A stretch of DNA of 64,000 bases, from assembly GCA_963777725.1 (NCBI GenBank), contig CAVZRR010000015.1, positions 1 through 64,000 on the forward strand. Direction: 5' to 3'. The notes beneath the pieces were generated by a model that ran no database searches, was not told the DNA's origin, and saw only the letters and a list, made by a program, of their open reading frames with translations. This DNA is from RPQJ01 sp963777725. GTDB taxonomy: Bacteria > Pseudomonadota > Gammaproteobacteria > Steroidobacterales > Steroidobacteraceae. A program made the position numbers and the translations under genes. How positions within the stretch are numbered: the first letter of the stretch is position 1; the number at the start of each line of letters is the position of its first letter. Shown here in pieces: positions 54,574-64,000 of this stretch.

Positions 54574-54618
54574 GGGATAGGGGATAGGGGATAGGGGATA
54601 GCGGATAGAGGATAGCGG
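54571..54618 (+). repeat. Heptad element 6, single arm (ftsA/ftsZ gap)
   Basis: Four GGGGATA heptads followed by two degenerate ones (GCGGATA, GAGGATA), with no complementary arm before ftsZ. It supplies the ftsA stop codon. No alternative structure or clear promoter was seen in the remaining 66 bases up to ftsZ. Confidence 0.8.
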
Positions 54619-54684
54619 GTCGGTCGGGCAGGAATTTCTTACCAGTCGTTGGTCATTGATCACATCTTCACGGAGCAGCAAACA

Positions 54685-55854
54685 ATGTTCGTACTTGCAG
54701 ACACGGAGAATCAGGGGGCCGTCATCAAGGTCGTCGGGGTCGGCGGCGGTGGCGGCAACGCGGTCACGCACATGGTCACCTCGGGGATCGAGGGCGTCGA
54801 CTTCATCTGCATCAACACCGATGCGCAGGCGCTCAAGCACTCGAAGGTCAAGGCGAGCCTGCAGATCGGCTCGAACATCACCAAGGGTCTCGGCGCAGGC
54901 GCGGATCCGGAAATCGGCCGCCAGGCCGCGATGGAAGATCGCGACCGCATCGTCGAGCTCGTTGACGGCTCCGACATGATCTTCATCACCGCCGGCATGG
55001 GCGGCGGCACGGGCACGGGCGCGGCACCGGTGGTGGCGCAGGTTGCGAAGGAACTCGGCATCCTGACCGTGGCCGTGGTCACGAAGCCCTTCGAGATGGA
55101 AGGCAACAAGCGCCTGGCGCTCGCCGACCAGGGCATCAGCGAGCTCGGCAAGTACGTGGATTCGCTGATCACGATCCCGAACCAGAAGCTGCTCACCGTG
55201 CTCGGCGGCGACACGACGCTGCTCGACGCGTTCCGTTCGGCGAACCAGGTGCTGCAGGGCGCCGTGCAGGGCATCGCCGAGCTGATCACCCGCCCAGGCC
55301 TGATCAACGTGGACTTTGCCGACGTGAAGACGGTCATGGCCGAGACGGGCATGGCGATGATGGGTTCGGGCGCCGCCACCGGCGAGAACCGCGCGCGTGC
55401 CGCGGCCGAAGCGGCCATCTCGAGCCCGCTGCTCGAGGACGTGAACCTCTCCGGCGCGCACGGCCTGCTGATCAACGTCACGGCGGGCATGGACCTGCGC
55501 ACCAGCGAGTTCCACGTCGTCGGCGACACGATCAAGCAGTTCGCGTCCGAGGACGCCACCGTGGTCGTGGGCTACGTGATCGATCCGGAGATGACGGACC
55601 AGATCCGCGTCACCGTCGTCGCGACCGGCATCGGCCGGCCCGCCGCCGTGCGCGGCCTGCCGCAGGGTGTGCAGCCCAAGGTCGAGGTCGTGGCTGGTGG
55701 GCGTGCCCGCCGTTCGCTCGATACCAGCAACTATGCCGATTTCGAGCGCCCGGCTTACCAGCGCCGGCCGCGCGCCGTGGGGGATGACGTGCGGGCGGAC
55801 TCCGACGATTCGTACCTCGACATCCCGGCGTTCCTGCGCCGCCAGGCGGACTGA
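54685..55854 (+). CDS. ftsZ: Cell division GTPase FtsZ
   Basis: Tubulin homologue that forms the Z-ring, 389 residues. The GTP loop is GMGGGTGTGAAPV, the NTDAQAL segment is upstream, and the C-terminal peptide YLDIPAFLRRQ binds FtsA and ZipA. The ATG at 54685 has CGGAG upstream; an in-frame ATG 12 codons earlier has no homology. Confidence 0.98.
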   Translation: MFVLADTENQGAVIKVVGVGGGGGNAVTHMVTSGIEGVDFICINTDAQALKHSKVKASLQIGSNITKGLGAGADPEIGRQAAMEDRDRIVELVDGSDMIFITAGMGGGTGTGAAPVVAQVAKELGILTVAVVTKPFEMEGNKRLALADQGISELGKYVDSLITIPNQKLLTVLGGDTTLLDAFRSANQVLQGAVQGIAELITRPGLINVDFADVKTVMAETGMAMMGSGAATGENRARAAAEAAISSPLLEDVNLSGAHGLLINVTAGMDLRTSEFHVVGDTIKQFASEDATVVVGYVIDPEMTDQIRVTVVATGIGRPAAVRGLPQGVQPKVEVVAGGRARRSLDTSNYADFERPAYQRRPRAVGDDVRADSDDSYLDIPAFLRRQAD

Positions 55855-55860
55855 GTGAGC

Positions 55861-55887
55861 GGCCGGCGGCCATCGTGGCCGCCGGCC
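55861..55887 (+). terminator. Perfect 12-bp hairpin after ftsZ
   Basis: GGCCGGCGGCCA and TGGCCGCCGGCC are separated by TCG, starting seven bases after the ftsZ stop. It is a very stable stem, but the following bases are AAAACTCTATG rather than a T-run, so it may attenuate or stabilise the ftsZ mRNA rather than terminate. Confidence 0.5.
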
Positions 55888-55993
55888 AAAACTCTATGAT
55901 AATCAGCGGCATGCGCCCGATGATCGGCGTATGCTATCTTCTCCGGTTAATTTTTCCCGGGACGCTCGGTCGCGAGCGCAACCAGCCCGCAGC

Positions 55994-56905
55994 ATGCTCA
56001 AGCAACGAACGCTGAAGAACTCGATCCGCGCCACAGGCGTCGGCCTGCACACTGGCAAGAAGGTGTTGATGGCGTTGCGGCCAGCCCCGGCCAACGCCGG
56101 CATCACGTTCCGCCGCACCGATCTCGACGAGCCGGTGGATATCCAGGCGCGAGCCGAGAACGTCGGCGAGACGACGCTCGGCACCACGCTGGTCCGCGAC
56201 GGCGTCAAGGTCTCGACGATCGAGCACCTGCTGTCCGCGCTGGCCGGACTTGGCATCGACAACATCACGATCGAGTTGAGCGCCGGCGAGGTGCCGATCA
56301 TGGACGGCAGCGCGGGGCCGTTCGTGTTCCTGCTGCAGTCGGCGGGTATCGAGGAGCAGAACGCGCCGAAGAAGTTCGTGCGCATCAAGAAGAGCGTCAA
56401 GGTCGAGGACGGCGACAAGTGGGCGCGCTTCGATCCCTACGACGGTTTCAAGGTTAACTTCGAAATCGAGTTCGACCATCCGGTGTTCAAGCGCCGCTCG
56501 CAGGTCGCCTCGATGGATTTCTCGACGACCACGTTCCTGCGCGAGGTGAGCCGGGCCCGCACGTTCGGCTTCATGCGCGATCTCGAGTACATGCGCTCGC
56601 GCAACCTGGCGCTGGGCGGCAACCTCGACAACGCGATCGTGCTCGACGACTACCGGATCCTGAACGAGGACGGCCTGCGCTACGAAGACGAGTTCGTGAA
56701 GCACAAGATCCTCGACGCGATCGGCGATCTCTACCTGCTCGGCCACAGCCTGATCGGCGAGTTCAGCGGCTTCAAGTCCGGCCACGGGCTCAACAACCGC
56801 CTGCTGCGCACACTGATGGCCGACGTGACGGCCTGGGAAGAAGTCACGTTCGAGACGCTCGCGGATGCGCCGATATCGTACGTTGCGGCGGCTACGGCGG
56901 CCTGA
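55994..56905 (+). CDS. lpxC: UDP-3-O-acyl-N-acetylglucosamine deacetylase
   Basis: Zinc enzyme of the first committed step of lipid A synthesis, 303 residues. Key motifs are GVGLHTGKKV, TIEHLLSALAGLGIDN (zinc histidine), IMDGSAGPF, and HKILDAIGDLYLLG with later GHGLNNRLLR. The ATG at 55994 fits the family start MLKQRTLKN. About 139 bases separate it from ftsZ, so it probably has some independent control. Confidence 0.97.
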   Translation: MLKQRTLKNSIRATGVGLHTGKKVLMALRPAPANAGITFRRTDLDEPVDIQARAENVGETTLGTTLVRDGVKVSTIEHLLSALAGLGIDNITIELSAGEVPIMDGSAGPFVFLLQSAGIEEQNAPKKFVRIKKSVKVEDGDKWARFDPYDGFKVNFEIEFDHPVFKRRSQVASMDFSTTTFLREVSRARTFGFMRDLEYMRSRNLALGGNLDNAIVLDDYRILNEDGLRYEDEFVKHKILDAIGDLYLLGHSLIGEFSGFKSGHGLNNRLLRTLMADVTAWEEVTFETLADAPISYVAAATAA

Positions 56906-56913
56906 GAGGCCGA

Positions 56914-57010
56914 GGGGATAGGGGATGGGGGATAGGGGATAGTCGGAAGGAGCCGCCGGACCGTTCGGTCGCCACCTCTGACTATCCCCCATCCCCTATC
57001 CCCGATCCCC
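56914..57010. repeat. Heptad hairpin element 7 (lpxC/dciA gap)
   Basis: Four plus-strand GGGGATA or GGGGATG heptads start after the lpxC stop. The inner arms AGTCGGAAGGAGCCGCCG and CGCCACCTCTGACT pair imperfectly. The C-rich arm continues into the convergent dciA gene, encoding its last residues and stop. Confidence 0.87.
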
Positions 57011-57302
57011 TGCCTTTCCCCACCTTCACCCGCACCTTACCCGCCACGGGCTCGCCGAGCGCCTGCAACTGCTCGCGCAACCGCGGTCCGGCGTAGCGCA
57101 CGCGCGCGGACCACGCCGCGGAATCCACGATCACGACGAGGTCATCGCCCCGGCGCACCGCCGAGACGACGTGCGACTGCAGCGTATCGGGCAGCGACTG
57201 CCGCACGGCGTCGGTCAACGACGTCGTCGCAGCCGCCTTGCGCGCGAGTTCCGCGAAGGCGCCGCCGAGGCCCGAAAAGAGCGGTTTCAGGGGGTCGGAC
57301 AT
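56982..57302 (-). CDS. dciA: DUF721 protein, probable replicative helicase loader DciA
   Basis: A 106-residue DUF721 protein. In Pseudomonas the gene in this exact position, between lpxC and the M23-secA pair, is DciA, which interacts with DnaB. The domain segments LTDAVRQSLPDTLQSHVVSAV and WSARVRYAGPRLREQLQAL are recognisable. The ATG at 57302 is preferred to a TTG two codons upstream. The last ten or so residues (GRGSGIGDGG-like) and the stop are encoded by GGGGATA heptads, so the repeat has replaced the natural C-terminus. Confidence 0.88.
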   Translation of the reverse strand: MSDPLKPLFSGLGGAFAELARKAAATTSLTDAVRQSLPDTLQSHVVSAVRRGDDLVVIVDSAAWSARVRYAGPRLREQLQALGEPVAGKVRVKVGKGRGSGIGDGG

Positions 57303-57315
57303 TGTCAAGTCAATC

Positions 57316-57364
57316 TATATAAAAACGGCTTTTGATTGCCACAAAGTGTCGATTCGGTCATAGT
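57316..57364. promoter_or_regulatory. Overlapping divergent promoters of dciA and the M23 gene
   Basis: Minus strand: TTGTGG (57344-57339), 17 bases, TATATA (57321-57316), directed at dciA. Plus strand: TTGCCA (57336-57341), 17 bases, CATAGT (57359-57364), directed at the peptidase. The two -35 boxes overlap, so the polymerases would compete. The remaining 170 bases to the peptidase start hold no supported gene. Confidence 0.5.
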
Positions 57365-57537
57365 TTGCCGACTCGCAACGGGGTGGGTCTACCTGCCGGC
57401 CGCCAACAACAACAGTTCGGCAGCTGGCGGGATACGAACTTCCACAGCACGAGTTCGGTCTGATTGTGCGACGCAGCGCCGCCGACGAGGCAGAGCGTGC
57501 GCGCATTTTCGACGGCTGCGAAGAGGGTCTCGTCGCA

Positions 57538-58455
57538 ATGAATTTACAGATCGTGTCGGGCCGGGCGGGCCGCGTGCTCCAGCTCGACCTGAAGCAACCC
57601 CGAATCCTTGCTTTGTTGGCTGCAGGTGTCGTCGTCGCGGTCGGCCTCGTGTTCGCCGCAGGGCTGCAGCTCGGCCGCTTCGTCGCCGGGCCACTCGACC
57701 GGGCCGCGTTGAACCGCGATCTCGACCAGCAGCGCCTCGACTTGAATGCGATTCGTGGCGAAATGCAGGGCAAGGTCGATGCGCTGGCCGCTCGCGTCGG
57801 CACGCTGAATGCGCACCTGATCCGCCTCGACGCGCTCGGCCGTCGCGTCACCGACCTGGCCGACCTCGATCGCGGCGAGTTCGATTTCGACCAGCCGCCG
57901 CCGCTCGGCGGCCCGGCCGCGGAGGAACTGCCGTCGGGATCTGCCGAGGTCCCGGAGATTACGGCTGCGATCGATGCGCTCGAGACGCAGTTGCTCGACC
58001 GTCAACGCCAGTTCACGGTGCTCGAAAGCCTGATGTCCACCCGCAGCCTCGGCGAGCGCATCGTGCCGGGCGGCTGGCCGATCGTGGGCGGATGGATTTC
58101 GTCGCACTTCGGCCACCGTTCCGATCCGTTCACCGGGCGTGGCGCCTTCCACGGCGGCGTGGATTTCGTCGGCCCGGCGGGCAGCCGGGTCATTGCGACG
58201 GGTCCCGGCGTGGTTACGTACTCCGGCTACAAGAATGGCTACGGGTACGTCGTGGAGATCAGTCATCCGACGGGGCACCTGACCCGCTACGGCCACAATT
58301 CGCGCAACCTCGTGCGCGAGGGCCAGACCGTGCAGAAGGGCGATCCGATCGCCGTCATCGGCAACACCGGTCGTTCGACCGGCACGCACGTGCATTTCGA
58401 GGTCGAGCAGGACGGCAATCGGCTGAACCCGATGCGCTATCTCAGCGCGCCGTAA
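57538..58455 (+). CDS. M23 family (LytM-type) metallopeptidase
   Basis: Membrane-anchored peptidoglycan endopeptidase or regulator, 305 residues. One helix (about residues 20-44) is followed by a periplasmic coiled coil (about 55-110) and a LytM domain. Zinc ligands are visible in HGGVDF and HVHFEV, with HLTRYGH in between. All appear intact, so it could be active, unlike EnvC/NlpD-type proteins. The ATG at 57538 is preferred because of its GAGGG site. It precedes secA as in Pseudomonas and Xanthomonas. Confidence 0.92.
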   Translation: MNLQIVSGRAGRVLQLDLKQPRILALLAAGVVVAVGLVFAAGLQLGRFVAGPLDRAALNRDLDQQRLDLNAIRGEMQGKVDALAARVGTLNAHLIRLDALGRRVTDLADLDRGEFDFDQPPPLGGPAAEELPSGSAEVPEITAAIDALETQLLDRQRQFTVLESLMSTRSLGERIVPGGWPIVGGWISSHFGHRSDPFTGRGAFHGGVDFVGPAGSRVIATGPGVVTYSGYKNGYGYVVEISHPTGHLTRYGHNSRNLVREGQTVQKGDPIAVIGNTGRSTGTHVHFEVEQDGNRLNPMRYLSAP

Positions 58456-58458
58456 GTA

Positions 58459-58551
58459 AGGGGATGGGGGATAGGGGATAGGGGATAGTAAGAGGGGCCG
58501 CCGGCCGTTCGGCAGCCAGCTCTATCCCCCATCCCCTATCCCCTATCCCCT
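58459..58551. repeat. Heptad hairpin element 8 (M23/secA gap)
   Basis: Four plus-strand GGGGATG or GGGGATA heptads begin three bases after the M23 stop. An inner arm GGGGCCGCCGGCCG faces CGGCAGCCAGCTC, then four TATCCCC heptads follow. It ends 45 bases before the secA start. TGTAAAAT just after it is a possible -10 for secA. Confidence 0.85.
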
Positions 58552-58596
58552 TCCTGTAAAATCCCGCGTTTCCGCCAGCCCCTCCCTGGAGCCCCC

Positions 58597-61397
<2,801 letters not shown>

Positions 61398-61401
<4 letters not shown>

Positions 61402-61805
61402 CGGACCTCCACGTCGTCGCCGGCGCGCTGTTTGATTCCACCGGCCGCGTGCTGATCGCACAGCGGCCCGCGAGCAAGGCCCTGGCCGGCCGCTGGGAGT
61501 TCCCCGGCGGCAAGCTGCACGCCGACGAGGATCCGTACGCGGGTCTCGTGCGCGAGCTGCGCGAGGAACTCGGCGTCGAGGTGCGGGCTGCCGAGCGGCT
61601 GATCCGTTACCCGCACGCTTACCCCGAACGCACAGTTTGGCTCGACATGTGGATCGTCTCGAGCTGGAACGGCGATCCCCACGGACTGGATGGGCAGGCG
61701 CTCAAGTGGGTCGAGCCGGCGCACCTGGACCAGGAGGACATCCTCGAGGCCGATCAGCCGATCGTGGCGGCGCTCGCGCGACGCGCGCTCTTTCCTGACA
61801 TTTGA
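61398..61805 (+). CDS. mutT: 8-oxo-dGTP diphosphatase (MutT, Nudix)
   Basis: Removes oxidised dGTP from the nucleotide pool. The Nudix box runs from GGKLHADEDPYAGL to VRELREELGVE (about residues 31-54) and matches the GX5EX7REUXEEXGU pattern. The 135-residue length matches MutT. The TTG start overlaps the secA stop (TTGA). Confidence 0.9.
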
Positions 61806-61840
61806 CGCAACCGATTATGTGGTGTTACTTTAGTGACACC
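61802..61840 (+). promoter_or_regulatory. Promoter and palindromic operator of the toxin-antitoxin operon
   Basis: TTGACG (61802-61807) overlaps the mutT stop and stands 17 bases before TTACTT (61825). The 20-base palindrome GGTGTTACTTTAGTGACACC (61821-61840) covers the -10, as expected for autorepression by a ribbon-helix-helix antitoxin. Confidence 0.65.
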
Positions 61841-61855
61841 AAAAAGGTGCGTTCG

Positions 61856-62137
61856 ATGACGTCCACCACTACGCTCAAGCTGCCGGATGAACTCAAGCTT
61901 CGCGTCGCCGAGGCGGCCGAGTCCGCGGGCAAGTCGCCACACGCGTTCATGCTCGAGGCCATCGAAGCCCAGACGCGTCTTGCCGAGCGGCGGCGCGAGT
62001 TCGTCGGGTCAGCGCTCGCCGCGGAGCGCGAGGTCGCCGAGTTCGGCTTGGTGCACGACGGCGACGAGGTACTCAGCTACCTCCAATCGTTGCTCGAGGG
62101 ACGAGCGACCCGACGTCCGCGTCCGCGCAAGGCCTGA
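61856..62137 (+). CDS. Ribbon-helix-helix antitoxin
   Basis: A 93-residue antitoxin. The N-terminal TTTLKLPDELKLRVAEAAESAGKSPHAFML is a CopG/ParD-type DNA-binding domain. The helical remainder (AERRREFVGSALAAE) should wrap the toxin. An AAGGTG ribosome site precedes the ATG at 61856; a longer frame from 61802 covers the operator and is not used. It lies 21 bases upstream of the toxin gene. Confidence 0.88.
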   Translation: MTSTTTLKLPDELKLRVAEAAESAGKSPHAFMLEAIEAQTRLAERRREFVGSALAAEREVAEFGLVHDGDEVLSYLQSLLEGRATRRPRPRKA

Positions 62138-62158
62138 CGACCGCCGCTGTTCGTCCCG

Positions 62159-62449
62159 ATGCCCAAGCTGCTTTTCGCGCCCCGGGCACTCGACGATCTC
62201 GATCGTCTGGCCGCATTTCTGATCGAGGCCTCTCCCGCGTTGGCAGCCGAGACCGCTCCGCTCATCGTCGGCGCGCTGCGATCGCTACGCGACCATCCGT
62301 TGATCGGTCGGCCGGTCGAGGAGGACCTCAGGGAATTGCTGATCTCGCGTGGACGCACGGGCTACGTCGCGCTCTATCGGTACAATCCCGTCGCTGATCG
62401 AGTGTTAGTGCTGCGCGTGCGCCACCAGCGCGAACTCGGGCTCGGCTGA
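62159..62449 (+). CDS. ParE/RelE-superfamily toxin
   Basis: A 96-residue protein with the ParE fold: FAPRALDDLDRLAAFLIE at the N-terminus, LRDHPLIGRPVEEDLRELLIS in the middle and YVALYRYNPVADRVLVLRVRHQREL at the C-terminus. ParE toxins inhibit gyrase and RelE toxins cleave mRNA; the target here is not certain. Order and spacing after the antitoxin support a functional pair. Confidence 0.87.
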   Translation: MPKLLFAPRALDDLDRLAAFLIEASPALAAETAPLIVGALRSLRDHPLIGRPVEEDLRELLISRGRTGYVALYRYNPVADRVLVLRVRHQRELGLG

Positions 62450-62462
62450 GGCACCTGAAGGC

Positions 62463-63899
62463 ATGCAAACAATCCACGTTCGAAATCCGCGCAGCGGCCA
62501 GTTCGACTACGAGTTCCCGGTCCCGGAGCCCGACGACTTGGCCCGGCGCGTCGGCGAGCTGCGAGCCGCGCAGCAGGACTGGGCTGCGGAGTCCGTCGAG
62601 CGCCGCGTCGCAACGCTGCGACGCTGGCAGGAACAACTGCTGGCGCATCGCGTCGAGATCGTCGACGCGCTGACGATCGACACCGGGCGCCACCTGCTGG
62701 CGCAGGCCGAGTTCGGCGGCACGCTTGCGGCAATCGATCGCTGGTGCAACCAGGCGCCGGCACTGATCCACGAAGACGAGGGGCGTTCGCAGGCCCAGCC
62801 ATCGATCACCTGGCGCTCACAGCTCGTGCCGTACGCGCTGGTGGGCGTGATCAGCCCGTGGAACTTCCCGCTGACGCTGTCGTTGATCGACGCGATCCCG
62901 GCGCTGCTCGCGGGCTGTGCCGTGCTGGTCAAGCCGAGCGAAGTGACGCCACGGTTCGTCGAGCCGCTCAAGCGCAGCATCGCGGCCGTGCCTGGGCTCG
63001 CGGCGGTCCTCGATCTCGTTCCGGGCGACGGCCGCGCGGGCGCGGCGCTCGTCGGCCTCGTCGATGTCGTCTGCTTCACCGGCAGCGTCAAGACCGGACG
63101 ACTCGTCGCGCGGACGGCCGCCGAGCATTTCATTCCTGCGTTCCTCGAGCTGGGCGGCAAGGACCCGGTGATCGTCACCGAGTCCGCCGACCTCGAGCTC
63201 GCCGCCGATGTCGTGCTGCGCGCGTCCGTGCTCGCGACGGGACAGGCCTGCCAGTCGCTCGAGCGCGTGTACGTCCAGGACACGATCCACGATCGCTTCG
63301 TGCAGCTTCTCACCGAGAAGGCTGCAGCCGTGCCGATCAACTATCCGGACCTCCACCACGGCGTGGTCGGGCCGTTGATCTTCGACCGGCAGGCCGACGT
63401 CATTGCCGAGCAGATCGACGACGCACTGAAGCGCGGCGCGCGCGTGCTGAGTGGCGGTCTCGTCGAGATTCACGGGGGCGGTGGACGCTGGGTGCGTCCG
63501 ACCGTGGTCGTCGACGTCGATCACACGATGAAGCTGATGACCGAGGAGACGTTCGGCCCGGTGATGCCGGTGATGAAGTTCCACACGGTCGAAGAGGCGG
63601 TGGCGCTCGCGAACGAGAGCATCTACGGTCTCTCGGCCGCGGTGATCGCGGGCACGCTCGAGGAAGCCGAGTCGATCGGCCGACGCATCGACGCCGGCGC
63701 CGTCAGCCTGAACGACGGCTCGCTGACCGGCGTCATGCACGAGGCCGAGAAGAATTCGTTCAAGTGCTCCGGGCTCGGCGGCTCGCGAATGGGCCCGGCG
63801 GGTCTTGCGCGCTTCTTCCGCAAGAAAGCGCTGATTCGCCAGACCGGCCGTCCCGCGACGATCGGCCTGTTCGACGAGGCCAACGCCTCGCCCTCATGA
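62463..63899 (+). CDS. NAD(P)-dependent aldehyde dehydrogenase
   Basis: ALDH-superfamily oxidoreductase, 478 residues. The PWNFPLTLS cofactor segment, FLELGGKDP with the general-base glutamate, and TGQACQSLERVYV with the nucleophile Cys263 are intact. The closest subgroup and substrate cannot be told from the sequence alone. It overlaps the next gene (ATGA), and together they may form a small catabolic or detoxification operon. Confidence 0.9.
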   Translation: MQTIHVRNPRSGQFDYEFPVPEPDDLARRVGELRAAQQDWAAESVERRVATLRRWQEQLLAHRVEIVDALTIDTGRHLLAQAEFGGTLAAIDRWCNQAPALIHEDEGRSQAQPSITWRSQLVPYALVGVISPWNFPLTLSLIDAIPALLAGCAVLVKPSEVTPRFVEPLKRSIAAVPGLAAVLDLVPGDGRAGAALVGLVDVVCFTGSVKTGRLVARTAAEHFIPAFLELGGKDPVIVTESADLELAADVVLRASVLATGQACQSLERVYVQDTIHDRFVQLLTEKAAAVPINYPDLHHGVVGPLIFDRQADVIAEQIDDALKRGARVLSGGLVEIHGGGGRWVRPTVVVDVDHTMKLMTEETFGPVMPVMKFHTVEEAVALANESIYGLSAAVIAGTLEEAESIGRRIDAGAVSLNDGSLTGVMHEAEKNSFKCSGLGGSRMGPAGLARFFRKKALIRQTGRPATIGLFDEANASPS

Positions 63900-64000
63900 C
63901 GATCGAGGTGGCGTCGACTTCGACGAACCGGCAATGGGTGCTCGCCGGGCGCCCGGTGGACCGAGCCGTTCGTGAGGACGACTTCCGGCTCGTCGAAGCG
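63896..64000 (+). CDS. CurA-like NADP-dependent oxidoreductase, N-terminal part
   Basis: Partial; it runs off the window end. The first 35 codons include TNRQWVLAGRPV and EDDFRLVEA, the typical start of medium-chain NADP-dependent oxidoreductases of the CurA type. The ATG at 63896 overlaps the aldehyde dehydrogenase stop. Confidence 0.8.
   Translation, partial: MTIEVASTSTNRQWVLAGRPVDRAVREDDFRLVEA

Overview
The window is a GC-rich (roughly two-thirds G+C) stretch of a gammaproteobacterial chromosome. The evidence is gene order: the complete division and cell-wall (dcw) cluster from mraZ to lpxC, followed by dciA, an M23 peptidase and secA; the lptBAC-kdsCD-rpoN-hpf-rapZ cluster; ibaG-murA; petABC-sspAB; and yraN-lpoA-rsmI-rnpB. 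This order, together with intergenic GGGGATA heptads resembling the heptad repeats known from Xanthomonas, suggests the Lysobacterales (Xanthomonadales) or a close relative. That placement is an inference. No rRNA, tRNA, CRISPR array, prophage or intact insertion sequence was seen.

Layout. 1-9.0 kb: the SAM cycle (metK, then ahcY behind an SAH riboswitch), divergent from central carbon genes tkt-gap-pgk-pyk. 9.0-19.9 kb: an accessory block with a MoxR ATPase and a von Willebrand A protein separated by two unusual palindromes, a small ribbon-helix-helix protein, and a six-gene complex-I/hydrogenase-4-like operon whose large subunit has lost all four nickel-iron cysteines, ending in a translationally coupled spermidine-synthase-like gene. 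19.9-23.1 kb: a periplasmic Bcp-type peroxiredoxin, a patatin phospholipase and MgtE. 23.4-31.2 kb: rapZ, hpf, rpoN, LPS transport and Kdo genes, ibaG and murA. 31.4-35.5 kb: cytochrome bc1 and stringent-starvation proteins. 35.5-39.1 kb: yraN, lpoA, rsmI and RNase P RNA. 39.1-56.9 kb: the dcw cluster. 57-61.8 kb: dciA, an M23 peptidase, secA and a Nudix hydrolase. 61.8-64 kb: a ParE-type toxin-antitoxin pair, an aldehyde dehydrogenase and the start of a CurA-like oxidoreductase.

Three things stand out. First, the cysteine-less Ehr-like membrane complex keeps its proton-pumping subunits and its proximal iron-sulfur subunit but cannot be a hydrogenase. Second, eight copies of a (GGGGATA)n repeat, six of them two-tier hairpins, sit in intergenic gaps, and five supply the stop codon of the neighbouring gene. 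Third, two palindromes between moxR and the VWA gene share a core of about 64 bp but each has its own perfect arms.

Seven single-base frame breaks occur in six conserved genes (tkt, the VWA gene, sspB, lpoA twice, rsmI, murC). Several of these genes are essential or near-essential and each product is otherwise full length, so consensus errors in the assembly are more likely than pseudogenes. Coordinates are given for the repaired genes.
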